Assembly: GCA_965247295.1 (NCBI GenBank)
Contig: CBDFGQ010000006.1
Location: 248,001-312,000, forward strand
Direction: 5' to 3'
DNA: 64,000 nt
Source: CBDFGQ01 sp965247295
GTDB lineage: Bacteria; Chloroflexota; Dehalococcoidia; Lucifugimonadales; JAGWBF01
Each line of letters opens with the position of its first letter. The first letter of the stretch is position 1. A model generated the notes under the pieces. The model saw only the letters and a program-made list of their open reading frames with translations, was not told the origin of the DNA and searched no databases. Made by a program: the position numbers and the translations under genes. This document shows, one piece after another, positions 15,365-23,664 of this stretch.

Positions 15365-16408
15365 TTAGCTCAGGTTATCTCTAAAATGGGCCAGGTCCGA
15401 CCCAGGGTCGAAGAGGAAGCTGCTCCAGTACTCATCCGATAGCAGGTCCAGCGCCTGTCTCCAGACCCGTGTCATATCCGGGAGGTCCGGAAGGGCATTG
15501 TTTCGCTCATCCACCAAAGTAAGATACCGGAGATAGTCTCTGCGGAAATCCCCGAAGGAGCCATAACCTCGCCTCTCGATACGTTGGAGAATATCGAGCG
15601 CGGCATCTTTAAGCTCAGGGTCTGCGACCTCTGAAAACCGACGGATCAACCACTCTAGCTGCCGGGCAAAGTAGGGGATGGCCCTGGTGTCTGGAGGGTC
15701 CCGATATCCAACCACGTCCAGAGGCGGCGTTTCCGGGATGGAGAAAAACTTGAAGGCCTCCGCAAAGAAGTCGTGAATGTCCCTTGGTTCCCTGCCGATG
15801 GTGGCTGTGCCCTGGGCTGCCGGACCCTGGGTGGGTATGGAACCGATGTCGATTACCGTTATTCTCCCCTCAGCGGGGTCATAGAAGACGTTCTCGGGAC
15901 GCATGTCAAGCAGGAGGTGGCCGGCCCTTTGGAATGCTTCCTCTACATCTAGGACCTGCTCCTGGATGGCATGGGGACCTCCGTGAGGGTGGGGCACCAG
16001 GGGATGAAGGGCGAACAGGTTGTGCCCCAGGCCGATGGGAATGCCCTTGAACTTGTCCCTGATTTCGGCTACCAGAGGGAATCCTCGTGCCCTCTCCTCA
16101 ACGAGGACCCGATACTCTTCGTTCAGCGAATCGCCGAAATAGCCGTCGTGCCGGCCGACCTCCGTATAGCCCACCAGGTGGGCCAGGTAGGGCACGGACT
16201 CCCCAACGCTCCGGTGCACCTCTATGAGCTGCTCCGAGAGCTGGTCTACCCCGTGGTGCAGCTTCCTGATCACGTAGTCGGGGTTGGGCCTCTTGACGAC
16301 CACGGCCTTACCAGTCTCCATATCCGTTGCCGCGTGGGCCTCGTAGTCCGAGCCCCTTCCCAGGAAACCCTCAAGCCGGAACCTATCGAGCCGGACGAGA
16401 TCCAGCAT
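15365..16408 (-). CDS. Serine/threonine protein kinase-like protein
   Basis: A 347-residue protein with an eukaryotic-type kinase fold: glycine loop LGRGSDYEAHA (about 16-26), ATP-binding Lys39 in VVVKRP, catalytic segment LLDMRPENVF with Asp168 and Asn173 (His-Arg of the usual HRD replaced by Leu-Leu and the following Lys by Arg), and the metal Asp187 in VIDIGS in place of DFG. The key Lys, Asp, Asn and Asp are kept, so activity is plausible though the motif is divergent. No transmembrane or sensor domain follows, unlike PknB types. The C-terminal 100 residues are helical and unassigned. It forms an operon with the phosphatase three bases downstream. Confidence 0.78.
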   Translation of the reverse strand: MLDLVRLDRFRLEGFLGRGSDYEAHAATDMETGKAVVVKRPNPDYVIRKLHHGVDQLSEQLIEVHRSVGESVPYLAHLVGYTEVGRHDGYFGDSLNEEYRVLVEERARGFPLVAEIRDKFKGIPIGLGHNLFALHPLVPHPHGGPHAIQEQVLDVEEAFQRAGHLLLDMRPENVFYDPAEGRITVIDIGSIPTQGPAAQGTATIGREPRDIHDFFAEAFKFFSIPETPPLDVVGYRDPPDTRAIPYFARQLEWLIRRFSEVADPELKDAALDILQRIERRGYGSFGDFRRDYLRYLTLVDERNNALPDLPDMTRVWRQALDLLSDEYWSSFLFDPGSDLAHFRDNLS

Positions 16409-16458
16409 GCTTAACCTGTGGCATACATATCGGTGTGGCGATACCCATCCCCCTCATA

Positions 16459-17382
16459 CTAGAACAGGGCTATGGGATTGACGGGAGAACCCGTTCCCCC
16501 CTCCACCTTCAGCGGGGCGATGACCAGCATGAACTCGTAGCGCCCCTCCTCGGCACAGGCCTCGGCCAGGGGCTGCAGGAGGGAGTTATCCAGCAGCGCC
16601 ACACCGTAGGCGAAGATAGAGCCGTGGACGGTGGAGGAGACGTCGTAGCCGAAGGGCTGGTAATCCATCATATCCCAGAGCAGGACCGATATGTCGTTAT
16701 CGCGGATGAAGGGCAGGCAAGAGGCGTGGAGACCGGGCCTGGTGGCGCCCTCGCCGCCGGTGTATGGGGTATCGGGATATGCCTCGTGCCACGCCTCACG
16801 CCCGGAGTAGACCGCCACGGCGTCGCCGGGCTCTATCGTGACACCCTGGGCTTTGGCGGCGTCCTCCAGGTCCCAGCCGTGGACCGGCCGTTCCTGGGTG
16901 GCGAAGGGTTCGCCCCTGAGTTTGGGAATGTCCAGGAGCACCCCTCGGGAGACGATCCCGTCTCCCCAACTGTCCACAGCCCCGAACCTGGCCCCGTCGA
17001 AGGTGATCTCCACCGCCGGGTCGCGGCCGTTGTACATCCCGTTCCTGTCCCACACGTGGCACAGGGCATCCAGATGGGTGGCGGCAGTGCCGTGGTAGAA
17101 GATACCGTAATAATCCATGGACGCTCCCCCTCCGTCACCCCGGACGTTGGTACGCATCCAGTGCTGGGCGGGGTTGGGATTTCCCACGCCGGGCGTCTTG
17201 GGGAAGTACCTGCTGAGGGACACGCTCCTGCCGCTGCGCACCAGACGAGCGGCCGCGACCCGCTTCTCCGCGGTGATGAGGTTCATCGCCCCCACTTCGT
17301 CGTCATCGCCCCACCGGCCCCAGTTGCGGCGGTCCCTCAGGTAGGACTCCACCTCTTCCTGCGTGGGTAATCTTCTCTCCAC
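16459..17382 (-). CDS. Cyclase-family (kynurenine formamidase-like) metal hydrolase
   Basis: A 307-residue protein of the putative cyclase family (PF04199), whose best-known member is bacterial kynurenine formamidase. The signature metal motif is visible as HGTAATHLDALCHV (about 97-110), with GVLLDIPKLRG and EPGDAVAVYSGREAWH further on. The N-terminal EVGAMNLITAEKRVAAARL is typical of the longer subgroup in aromatic and xenobiotic degradation operons. It is transcribed in the same direction as the kinase, 50 bases upstream of it, so a common transcript is possible though the functions do not obviously connect. The substrate is unknown; the tryptophan pathway is not otherwise represented here. 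Confidence 0.85.
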   Translation of the reverse strand: MERRLPTQEEVESYLRDRRNWGRWGDDDEVGAMNLITAEKRVAAARLVRSGRSVSLSRYFPKTPGVGNPNPAQHWMRTNVRGDGGGASMDYYGIFYHGTAATHLDALCHVWDRNGMYNGRDPAVEITFDGARFGAVDSWGDGIVSRGVLLDIPKLRGEPFATQERPVHGWDLEDAAKAQGVTIEPGDAVAVYSGREAWHEAYPDTPYTGGEGATRPGLHASCLPFIRDNDISVLLWDMMDYQPFGYDVSSTVHGSIFAYGVALLDNSLLQPLAEACAEEGRYEFMLVIAPLKVEGGTGSPVNPIALF

Positions 17383-17490
17383 GACGTGACCTCCTTATGA
17401 GAGCTACGGGGCGGCCGGGAAGCCGGTCGGTACGCGCCCGCCGGGCTATGCGCCGCGTGCGCTGTCCCCATTCTATGGCGAGGGGGGCCT

Positions 17491-17519
17491 TTGTCAAGCA
17501 TTATAGCTTGGGGTATAGT
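17491..17519 (+). promoter_or_regulatory. Candidate sigma70 promoter for the SnoaL-like/SDR pair
   Basis: TTGTCA (17491-17496), a 17-base spacer and TATAGT (17514-17519), 58 bases before the ATG at 17577. Confidence 0.58.
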
Positions 17520-17576
17520 GTGTGACCAAGGGAGGGCCTCGTTCGGCTTCCCATCGACCTGGGAAGGAGGGAAGGT

Positions 17577-18036
17577 ATGAGCCTTGAGGACATAGATAGG
17601 AGGCTGAGGGTCCTGGAGGACATCGAGGCCATAAAGAAGCTCAAGTCCCGCTACTGCTACTTGTGTGACGACAACTACGACGCCGACGGTCTGGCCAGCC
17701 TGTTCACCGAGGACGCGGTCTGGGAGGGCGGGATCAGGGGCCGGGCCGATGGAAGGGATACGTAACTTCTTTCGCCAGGCCCCTCAAAGGCTCCCCTTTG
17801 CGATCCACATGGTGGTCAATCCCACGATCGACGTAGACGGCGACGCCGCAAAGGGGACCTGGTATCTCTTCCAGGCCTGCACCTTTGCCGATGGTAACAG
17901 GGCCGTCTGGGGCTCGGCCCGCTACGACGAGGAGTACCAGAGGATAGATGGGGAGTGGAGGTTCAGCAGCCTGAAGCTGACTTCCTTCTTCTGGACGCCC
18001 TTCGACCAGGGCTGGGTAAAGGAGCGCTTCGCCTAG
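17577..18036 (+). pseudogene. SnoaL-like domain protein with a frameshift
   Basis: The first frame (from 17577) gives LEDIEAIKKLKSRYCYLCDD and LFTEDAVWEGG, the start of a SnoaL/NTF2-like domain, but stops at 17765. The second frame continues it with IRNFFRQAPQRLPFAIHMVV and ARYDEEYQRIDGEWRF, the rest of the same domain, ending at 18036. The join lies near 17750-17760 in ggaagggatacg, where one missing base would explain it. Such proteins are small cyclases, isomerases or dehydratases, often beside an SDR as here. It is either a recent pseudogene or a sequencing error; both parts look conserved, which favours recent change or error. Confidence 0.8.
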
Positions 18037-18046
18037 TAAGGGCAAC

Positions 18047-18802
18047 ATGGGCAAGATGAATGGCATGGTGGCGATCGTTACGGGGGCCAGCCGGGGCCTG
18101 GGCAAGGCAATCGCCAAGGAGTACGCCAGGGAGGGAGCTTCGGTAGCGATATGCGCCCGACCGCGGTCGCCCACGGGGCTGCCCGGCACCATAGAGGAGA
18201 CTGCGCGGGAGATCCGTGCCGCGAGAGGCGACGCCTTCCCTGTCCCCTGCGACGTCTCCATCGAGGAGCAGGTCAAGGCAATGGTTCGGCAGGTCATGGA
18301 GCGCTACGGCCGCATAGACGTGCTGGTCAACAACGCGGGGATAATGGTGCTGGGTGAGCCCCTTCTGGAAACCGACCCCGCCAGTTGGGACCAGCTCATG
18401 GCCACTAACGTGCGGGGGCCCTATCTCACCTGCCGGTACGTCCTTCCCGTCATGATGGAGCAGCGTCGCGGCAGCATCATCAACGTCGGCTCCCGGATGG
18501 CGGGGGACCGAGGAACCTGGGGCGGCACCCTCTACAGCGCCAGCAAGGGGGCCCTCCACGGGCTCAGTCTGTGCCTGGCAGAGGAGGTGAGGGAGTACAA
18601 CGTCGCCGTCAACATCCTCAGCCCCGGTTCCATGAGGAGCGAGGGGTCGGGGGCCATTCCCTGGGCCCAGCACGACTGGCACGAGCGAGTGGAGCCCGAG
18701 GTCGTGGGCCCCTGCGCCGTGTACCTTGCCCTTCAGGATGCCGGTTCCTTCACCGGACGGCTGGCCCTGCGCAGCGAGTTCGGCGTGACCTGGGGCACGT
18801 AG
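18047..18802 (+). CDS. Short-chain dehydrogenase/reductase
   Basis: A 251-residue classical SDR. It has the NAD(P)-binding TGASRGLGKAI (about 13-23), NNAGIMVLG (about 93), catalytic Ser in INVGSRMA (about 147), and YSASKGAL with the catalytic Tyr and Lys (about 163-167). The Arg in ICARPRSP after the second strand hints at NADP. It follows the SnoaL-like gene by ten bases and probably shares its promoter. The substrate is unknown; SnoaL/SDR pairs are common in degradation of cyclic or hydroxylated compounds. Confidence 0.9.
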   Translation: MGKMNGMVAIVTGASRGLGKAIAKEYAREGASVAICARPRSPTGLPGTIEETAREIRAARGDAFPVPCDVSIEEQVKAMVRQVMERYGRIDVLVNNAGIMVLGEPLLETDPASWDQLMATNVRGPYLTCRYVLPVMMEQRRGSIINVGSRMAGDRGTWGGTLYSASKGALHGLSLCLAEEVREYNVAVNILSPGSMRSEGSGAIPWAQHDWHERVEPEVVGPCAVYLALQDAGSFTGRLALRSEFGVTWGT

Positions 18803-18811
18803 ACCAAAGGA

Positions 18812-18840
18812 TTGACAGCACCTGACGGGCTCCCTAATAT
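18812..18840 (+). promoter_or_regulatory. Sigma70-type promoter for the DsrE-family genes
   Basis: A perfect TTGACA (18812-18817), 17-base spacer and TAATAT (18835-18840), 60 bases before the GTG at 18901. Confidence 0.72.
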
Positions 18841-18900
18841 ATTACGGTAACCCCCAGCTAATACCCAAGTCCGCGTTCGCGGCAGTAAAGGAGGTGGCCT

Positions 18901-19236
18901 GTGAGCCAATACGTTCTGATCGAGTCCAGGGACCCCTTTGAGTACGGGGACTCCCTGTACATGTACGATCTGGCGGGGGACCTTGCAGATAAGGGGAACG
19001 AGGTGACGCTGTTCCTCATCCAGAACGGCGTCCTGACCACTCGCCAGGGCGTCAAGAACAACCCACTGACTGGGCTAAAAAACAGGGCTCCGGCGGTGAA
19101 CGTGGCCGCCGACAACTTTTCCTTGCGGGAGCGGGGAATCTCCAAGTCGGCCGTAGTGGACGGCGTATCGGTCTCCAGCGTGGACAATCTGGTGGACCTG
19201 CTGGTGCAGGACGGCGCCAAAATCGTGTGGCACTAG
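18901..19236 (+). CDS. DsrE-family protein, first of three
   Basis: A 111-residue protein starting at GTG 18901 after AAAGGAGGTGGCC. It has the DsrE/DsrF flavodoxin-like pattern: YVLIESRDPFEYGDSLY at the start, DKGNEVTLFLIQNGV after the second helix, and DNLVDLLVQDGAKIVWH at the end. Members of this superfamily carry sulfane sulfur or hold low-potential redox partners in sulfur trafficking (DsrEFH, TusBCD) and related systems. This copy has no Cys, so it cannot itself carry persulfide and is likely structural. It begins a three-gene operon of the same superfamily. Confidence 0.8.
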   Translation: MSQYVLIESRDPFEYGDSLYMYDLAGDLADKGNEVTLFLIQNGVLTTRQGVKNNPLTGLKNRAPAVNVAADNFSLRERGISKSAVVDGVSVSSVDNLVDLLVQDGAKIVWH

Positions 19237-19255
19237 GACGTAAGAAGGAGGAGAC

Positions 19256-19645
19256 ATGGCAACCCTTACCATCGCCCTCATGGACCCACCCTACGAATCG
19301 GAGACCACCACCTCGGCCCTGCGGATAATTGATGCCGCCGTGCGCAAGGGACACAAGGTAAACGTATTCGCCTACGAAGGGGCGGTAAATCTCACCATGG
19401 CCGAACAGAAAGCCCACCCCAATCCGGTGCACGGGACGACGGTGGAAGAGGAGCAGCACCCCACCACCGCCAACTTCATCGCAGCCCTGTTCAAGACCGA
19501 GCTGGTGGACTGGATAAACTGCGGCCTGTGCGTGGATGAGCGGGGCTCCGGCAACTGGATCGAGGGTGCTCGCCGTGGGGCTCCCTCCCACTTCTTGGAG
19601 TGGTCCAACGAGAGCACCAATACCCTGGTGATGGCCACCAAATAG
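19256..19645 (+). CDS. DsrE-family protein with CGLC motif
   Basis: A 129-residue protein of the DsrE superfamily: LTIALMDPPYESE at the start, KGHKVNVFAYEGAVNL in the middle, and NCGLCVDERG with Cys89 and Cys92 near the end. The conserved Cys before the last helix is where DsrE-type proteins carry sulfane sulfur; a CxxC pair could instead do disulfide exchange. An AGAAGGAGGAGAC ribosome binding site precedes the ATG. It is the only member of the three with cysteines and is thus the likely active partner. The pathway is not known; no dsrAB, tusA or sulfurtransferase is in the window. Confidence 0.8.
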   Translation: MATLTIALMDPPYESETTTSALRIIDAAVRKGHKVNVFAYEGAVNLTMAEQKAHPNPVHGTTVEEEQHPTTANFIAALFKTELVDWINCGLCVDERGSGNWIEGARRGAPSHFLEWSNESTNTLVMATK

Positions 19646-19694
19646 GCATACCCCGAGCGTTGTCTAGGGGCATGCCCTGAGCAAAGTCTAAGGG
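19646..19694 (+). repeat. Imperfect 24-25-bp direct repeat between the DsrE genes
   Basis: GCATACCCCGAGCG (from 19646) and GCATGCCCTGAGCA (from 19670) start two similar units, each ending in GTCTAGGG or GTCTAAGGG. The sequence resembles fragments of the palindromic intergenic repeats seen at 42239 and 47243. Confidence 0.5.
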
Positions 19695-19701
19695 AGGCAG
19701 T

Positions 19702-20085
19702 ATGGCAAAGATACTTTCCATCGCCGAGCGTGCCTACCACGGCACAATAGAAGAGCAGGACGACACCATTCTCTGGATGACCCACATCCTGAAGATCGGT
19801 GGGGCCGACATCTCCTTGCTACTCAGGGGCAACGCCGTCAACTACACGGTGCGGGGTCAGGACGCCAGCGGCCTCAGCTTCGGCGGCGAGAAGATGGAGG
19901 TGGGGCCCAAGATTGACAGGGACCTGGCGGAGATCATCAAGGCCGGGATTCCCACCTACGCGGTGCGGGAGGACATGGAGGACAGGGGCATCGACCAGCA
20001 GGCCATCACCCAAGGCGTGAAGCTGGTAAGCCGCAAGGAGGTGGCCGACCTCTACGACTCCCACGACCGCATCTGGCACTGGTAG
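19702..20085 (+). CDS. DsrE-family protein, third of three
   Basis: A 127-residue protein with the same fold: ILSIAERAYHGTIEEQDDT at the N-terminus, GGADISLLLRGNAVNY after the first helix, then AEIIKAGIPTYAVREDMEDRG and the terminal VKLVSRKEVADLYDSHDRIW. It has no Cys. The third-gene position and the final LYDSHDRIWHW resemble the small third subunit of DsrEFH/TusBCD-like complexes, which assemble as heterohexamers. The start follows GGGAGG. A strong terminator at 20141 closes the operon. Confidence 0.78.
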   Translation: MAKILSIAERAYHGTIEEQDDTILWMTHILKIGGADISLLLRGNAVNYTVRGQDASGLSFGGEKMEVGPKIDRDLAEIIKAGIPTYAVREDMEDRGIDQQAITQGVKLVSRKEVADLYDSHDRIWHW

Positions 20086-20140
20086 GAACCTAGCCCACTT
20101 GGCGGGCACCCACACACCACAGTAGGAAACCCTATGAGAT

Positions 20141-20177
20141 CGCCCGACGGAATATCGAACTCCGTCGGGCGCTTTTT
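20141..20177 (+). terminator. Factor-independent terminator after the DsrE operon
   Basis: A perfect 11-bp stem, CGCCCGACGGA (20141-20151) and TCCGTCGGGCG (20161-20171), with a nine-base loop, followed by CTTTTT. Confidence 0.92.
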
Positions 20178-20334
20178 GGGATGGCGTTCGGCAAGGACGA
20201 TGGTCAGGGCTATTCCCCGCTGGTCACTATATCACCAGCCAGAGCCTGGCTCTCACGCAGCAGCCGATCTGCTCGGTCGAATCCTCCAGCTTCCCAACAT
20301 AGCTACCCAAGCCAGGGAAGTCTTGTCCGAGCCC

Positions 20335-20363
20335 TTGCCACTGTCCCATATTTCCGCTAAAGT
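20335..20363 (+). promoter_or_regulatory. Candidate promoter for the hydroxylase operon
   Basis: TTGCCA (20335-20340), 17-base spacer and TAAAGT (20358-20363), 79 bases before the ATG at 20442. Confidence 0.48.
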
Positions 20364-20441
20364 ACCCGAAGCGGGTGTAGCTCTTCTTTCTCAATCAGGC
20401 GAGGCGTCCCTCGCCGGTATATGGACCTTCAGGAGGACGTG

Positions 20442-22784
20442 ATGACCATAGCCACCTTTGGCTCCAGCGTCAAGCGCCGCGAGGACCCGAAGCTCATCAC
20501 CGGCCAGGGGACCTATGTAGACGACATCAAAATGGTGGGCATGCTACACGCCGTGATGGTCAGAAGCCCCCACGCCCACGCCAAGATACTAAACATAGAC
20601 ACATCCAGGGCGAAAAACCACCCTGGGGTGTTGGCCGTGTCCACCGGGGCAGATCTCCAAGAGGAGCTTGGCTCCCTCATCGTAGCCTGGCTCCTGCCGG
20701 ACATAAAACAGACCGCACGCCCTCCCATGGCTTATGATACGGCGAAGTTCGTGGGTGAGGTTGTAGCTGTTGTCGTGGCAGACGATCCGGCTACCGCGGT
20801 GGATGCCGCCGGCATGGTGGATGTGTCCTATGAGCCCCTGCCCGCCGTGGTCAACGCGGAGGAAACCACCCGGAGCGGCGCGCCCCAGATTCACGAGATC
20901 GCCCCCAACAACATCGCCTGGGAATGGGAACTTAACGGCGGCGACATCGAAGCGGCGGCAAGGGACGCCGAAGTCACGGTCCGGCAGAGGTTCATCCAGC
21001 AACGCCTCATCGCCAATGCCATTGAACCTCGTGGGGTAGTGGCCGACTTTAACCGGGGCACCAACCAGCTTACCCTCTGGACATCCACCCAGGTGCCCCA
21101 CCTGGTTAGGCTAACTCTGGCCCTGGCCGGGGTCCACCCCGAGCATCAGCTAAGGGTCGTAGCCCCCGACGTGGGCGGCGGCTTCGGCAGCAAGATATGT
21201 CCTTATGTCGAGGAGCTAATTGTCGCTGTCTCTGCCAAGCGTTTGGGGAGGCCCGTCAAGTGGATCGAGACCCGCCAGGAAAACTACATAGCCACCAACC
21301 ACGGCCGGGACCATATCCAGGACGTGGAGATAATGGGCAACAGGGACGGCACCATCGCCGGTCTGAGGGCCACTGTCTATGCCAACATGGGGGCCCAGCT
21401 CTCCTTCTTTGCCCCCCTTATACCGACTTTCCTCTTCGGCCTCATCCTCGGTGGCGAATACAGGATCCCGAATATCTCGGCCAAGGTCTACGGCACCTTC
21501 ACCAACACCACGCCGGTGGACGCCTACCGAGGCGCCGGCCGGCCCGAGGCCGTCTTCGTCCTGGAACGGTCGGTGGACATGTTCGCCCAGGAGATCGGCA
21601 TGGACCCCGCCGAGGTACGCCGCAAGAACCTGATTCCACCCTTTACCGACGGCCACACCGTCGCCACCGGGGTGGCCTACGACAGCGGCAACTACGAGCC
21701 AGCCTTCGACCGGGCGTTGGAGATGGTGGGCTACCAGAACTTCCGGCAGGAGCAACAGCGGGCCCGTCAGGAGGGCCGTTACCTGGGTATCGGGCTCACC
21801 AACTACGTGGAAATATGCGGGGCCGCCCCTTCGACCGTCGCTGCAACACTGGGGTTGCAGTACGGGGCCTGGGAGACCGCCATGGTCAGGGTCCACCCCA
21901 CGGGCAAGGTGACGGTGTATACGGGCAGCTCGGCCCATGGGCAGGGCCATGAGACGACCTTCGCTCAGCTCGCCTCTTCGGATCTAGGTATACCCATGGA
22001 GGACATAGAGGTGGTTCACGGAGACACTTCCCTGCTCCAGTTCGCCATCGGGACCTTCGGCAGCCGGAGCGCGGCCGTGGGTGGCTCAGCCATCCGCCAG
22101 ACCGTAGACAAGATCAAGGACAAAGCCAAACGGCTGGCTGCGCACTTGCTGGAGGCCGCCGAGGCCGACATGGTCTACGAGGATGGAAAGATGTTCGTCC
22201 GGGGCGCGCCGGCCAATGCCAAGACGTTCGGCGAGATCGCTTTCGCGTCCCACCTGGCCAGCAGCCTCCCAGAGGGGATGGAGCCGGGGCTGGAAGCCCT
22301 GAGCTACTTCGACCCACCGAATTTCACCTGGCCCTTCGGCACCCACATCGCGGTGGTGGAGGTGGAGGTGGAGACTGGCGAGGTAAAGCTGCTCCGCTAC
22401 GTAGCGGTGGACGACGTCGGCAACGTTATCAACCCTATGATAGTGGATGGTCAGCTCCACGGAGGGATCGCCCAGGGAGTTGGGCAGGCCCTCCAAGAGG
22501 AGGCCATCTACGACGACAGCGGCCAGCTCCTCACCGGCTCCATGATGGACTACGCTGTCCCTGCCGCCGATGTCCTGCCATCCTTCGAGATAGACCGCAC
22601 CGTGACCCCCTCCCCGGTGAACCCCCTGGGGGTCAAAGGTGCTGGAGAGGCGGGCACCAACGCCGCTTCCGCCGCCATGGTCAATGCCGTTGTCGATGCT
22701 CTATCCCCCTTTGGCATAAAGCACATAGACATGCCCCTCAAGCCCGAAAGGGTATGGCGGGCCATCCAGGAGTCGAAGGGGTAG
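20442..22784 (+). CDS. Xanthine dehydrogenase/CoxL-type molybdopterin-binding large subunit
   Basis: A 780-residue molybdenum hydroxylase large subunit, starting at ATG 20442 just behind AGGAGG. The N-terminal part has SVKRREDPKLITGQGTYVDD, typical of CoxL/CutL; PDVGGGFGSK and HGQGHETTFAQ bind the molybdopterin cytosine dinucleotide cofactor, and GVKGAGEAG near residue 733 holds the catalytic Glu. The active-site loop reads AYRGAGR (about 361), the form II pattern, not the AYxCSFR of true aerobic CO dehydrogenase, so CO is unlikely to be the substrate. It runs directly into CoxD- and CoxE-like genes. The usual FAD (CoxM) and 2Fe-2S (CoxS) subunit genes are not adjacent. Confidence 0.9.
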   Translation: MTIATFGSSVKRREDPKLITGQGTYVDDIKMVGMLHAVMVRSPHAHAKILNIDTSRAKNHPGVLAVSTGADLQEELGSLIVAWLLPDIKQTARPPMAYDTAKFVGEVVAVVVADDPATAVDAAGMVDVSYEPLPAVVNAEETTRSGAPQIHEIAPNNIAWEWELNGGDIEAAARDAEVTVRQRFIQQRLIANAIEPRGVVADFNRGTNQLTLWTSTQVPHLVRLTLALAGVHPEHQLRVVAPDVGGGFGSKICPYVEELIVAVSAKRLGRPVKWIETRQENYIATNHGRDHIQDVEIMGNRDGTIAGLRATVYANMGAQLSFFAPLIPTFLFGLILGGEYRIPNISAKVYGTFTNTTPVDAYRGAGRPEAVFVLERSVDMFAQEIGMDPAEVRRKNLIPPFTDGHTVATGVAYDSGNYEPAFDRALEMVGYQNFRQEQQRARQEGRYLGIGLTNYVEICGAAPSTVAATLGLQYGAWETAMVRVHPTGKVTVYTGSSAHGQGHETTFAQLASSDLGIPMEDIEVVHGDTSLLQFAIGTFGSRSAAVGGSAIRQTVDKIKDKAKRLAAHLLEAAEADMVYEDGKMFVRGAPANAKTFGEIAFASHLASSLPEGMEPGLEALSYFDPPNFTWPFGTHIAVVEVEVETGEVKLLRYVAVDDVGNVINPMIVDGQLHGGIAQGVGQALQEEAIYDDSGQLLTGSMMDYAVPAADVLPSFEIDRTVTPSPVNPLGVKGAGEAGTNAASAAMVNAVVDALSPFGIKHIDMPLKPERVWRAIQESKG

Positions 22785-23663
22785 ATGTCCCTAGGCTCCA
22801 TCGAGGACGTCCTGGATGAGCTGGAGCGGGAAGACTACGTTGCCGACCCGGCCATCGCCACCTCGGTGTACCTGGCGAAAACCCTTGGCCGGCCGTTACT
22901 GATCGAGGGCCGTGCCGGGGTGGGCAAGACCGAGGTGGCCAACGTCCTGGCCCGCATCCTGGACACGAACCTCATCCGCCTCCAGTGTTACGAGGGCCTG
23001 GACGTGACCACCGCCCTCTACGAGTGGAACTATCCCAAGCAGCTCCTCTGGATCAAGCTGGACGAGAACGTGCCCCGCTCCACCGAGGAGAAGGAGCGGG
23101 AGATTTTCAGCGAGGCTTTCCTGCTTCAACGCCCCCTCCTGGCAGCCCTCACCCAGAAGGATAGGGCGCCGGTGCTGCTCATAGACGAGGTGGACCGGGC
23201 GGACGAGGAGTTCGAGGCCTTTCTCCTGGAGGTCCTCTCCGAGTTCCAGGTGACAATTCCCGAGATCGGCACCATCAAGGCCGAGCTTACCCCCAATGTA
23301 ATTCTGACATCCAACCGCTCCAGAGACCTGGCCGACGCGCTGCGCCGCCGCTGCCTTTACCTCTGGATCGACTATCCCTCCTTCGACAAGGAGCTCCGCA
23401 TAGTACTCGCCAAGGTGCCGGGCATCTCCCAGGCCCTGGCCGGGCAGATCTGCCGCTTCCTCCAGGAGACTCGTCGCATGGGCCTGGAAAAAGTGCCGGG
23501 GATCTCGGAGACGCTGGACTGGGCCACGGCCATGGTGACGCTACACCACGACCACCTTGACCGGGCGACGGTAGAGCAGACCCTGGGATGCCTGGTAAAG
23601 GACGTCGAGGACCTGGAGCAGTTCAGGGGCGACGCCCTGGACGAGATGCTGAAGGTGGTCTAG
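22785..23663 (+). CDS. MoxR/CoxD-type AAA+ ATPase
   Basis: A 292-residue AAA+ protein whose ATG follows the stop codon of the preceding gene without a gap. Walker A is GRAGVGKTEVAN (about 42-53), Walker B is VLLIDEVDRADEE (about 128-140), and the sensor region is ILTSNRSRDLADALRRRCL. CoxD-like MoxR proteins help insert the sulfido ligand into the Mo or Mo-Cu centre of hydroxylases, usually with a VWA partner, which is the next gene. The gene order large subunit, CoxD, CoxE supports maturation of the adjacent enzyme. Confidence 0.9.
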   Translation: MSLGSIEDVLDELEREDYVADPAIATSVYLAKTLGRPLLIEGRAGVGKTEVANVLARILDTNLIRLQCYEGLDVTTALYEWNYPKQLLWIKLDENVPRSTEEKEREIFSEAFLLQRPLLAALTQKDRAPVLLIDEVDRADEEFEAFLLEVLSEFQVTIPEIGTIKAELTPNVILTSNRSRDLADALRRRCLYLWIDYPSFDKELRIVLAKVPGISQALAGQICRFLQETRRMGLEKVPGISETLDWATAMVTLHHDHLDRATVEQTLGCLVKDVEDLEQFRGDALDEMLKVV

Positions 23664-23664
23664 T

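Larger units (their letters stand above)
20086..20441. other. Intergenic region between the DsrE genes and the hydroxylase gene
   Basis: Holds the terminator at 20141-20177 and the candidate promoter at 20335-20363. No further gene is supported in these 356 bases. Confidence 0.7.

Noticed and set aside
20442..22784. True aerobic carbon monoxide dehydrogenase large subunit
   Set aside because: The active-site loop is AYRGAGR (form II), not the AYxCSFR of genuine CoxL, and coxM and coxS are missing.
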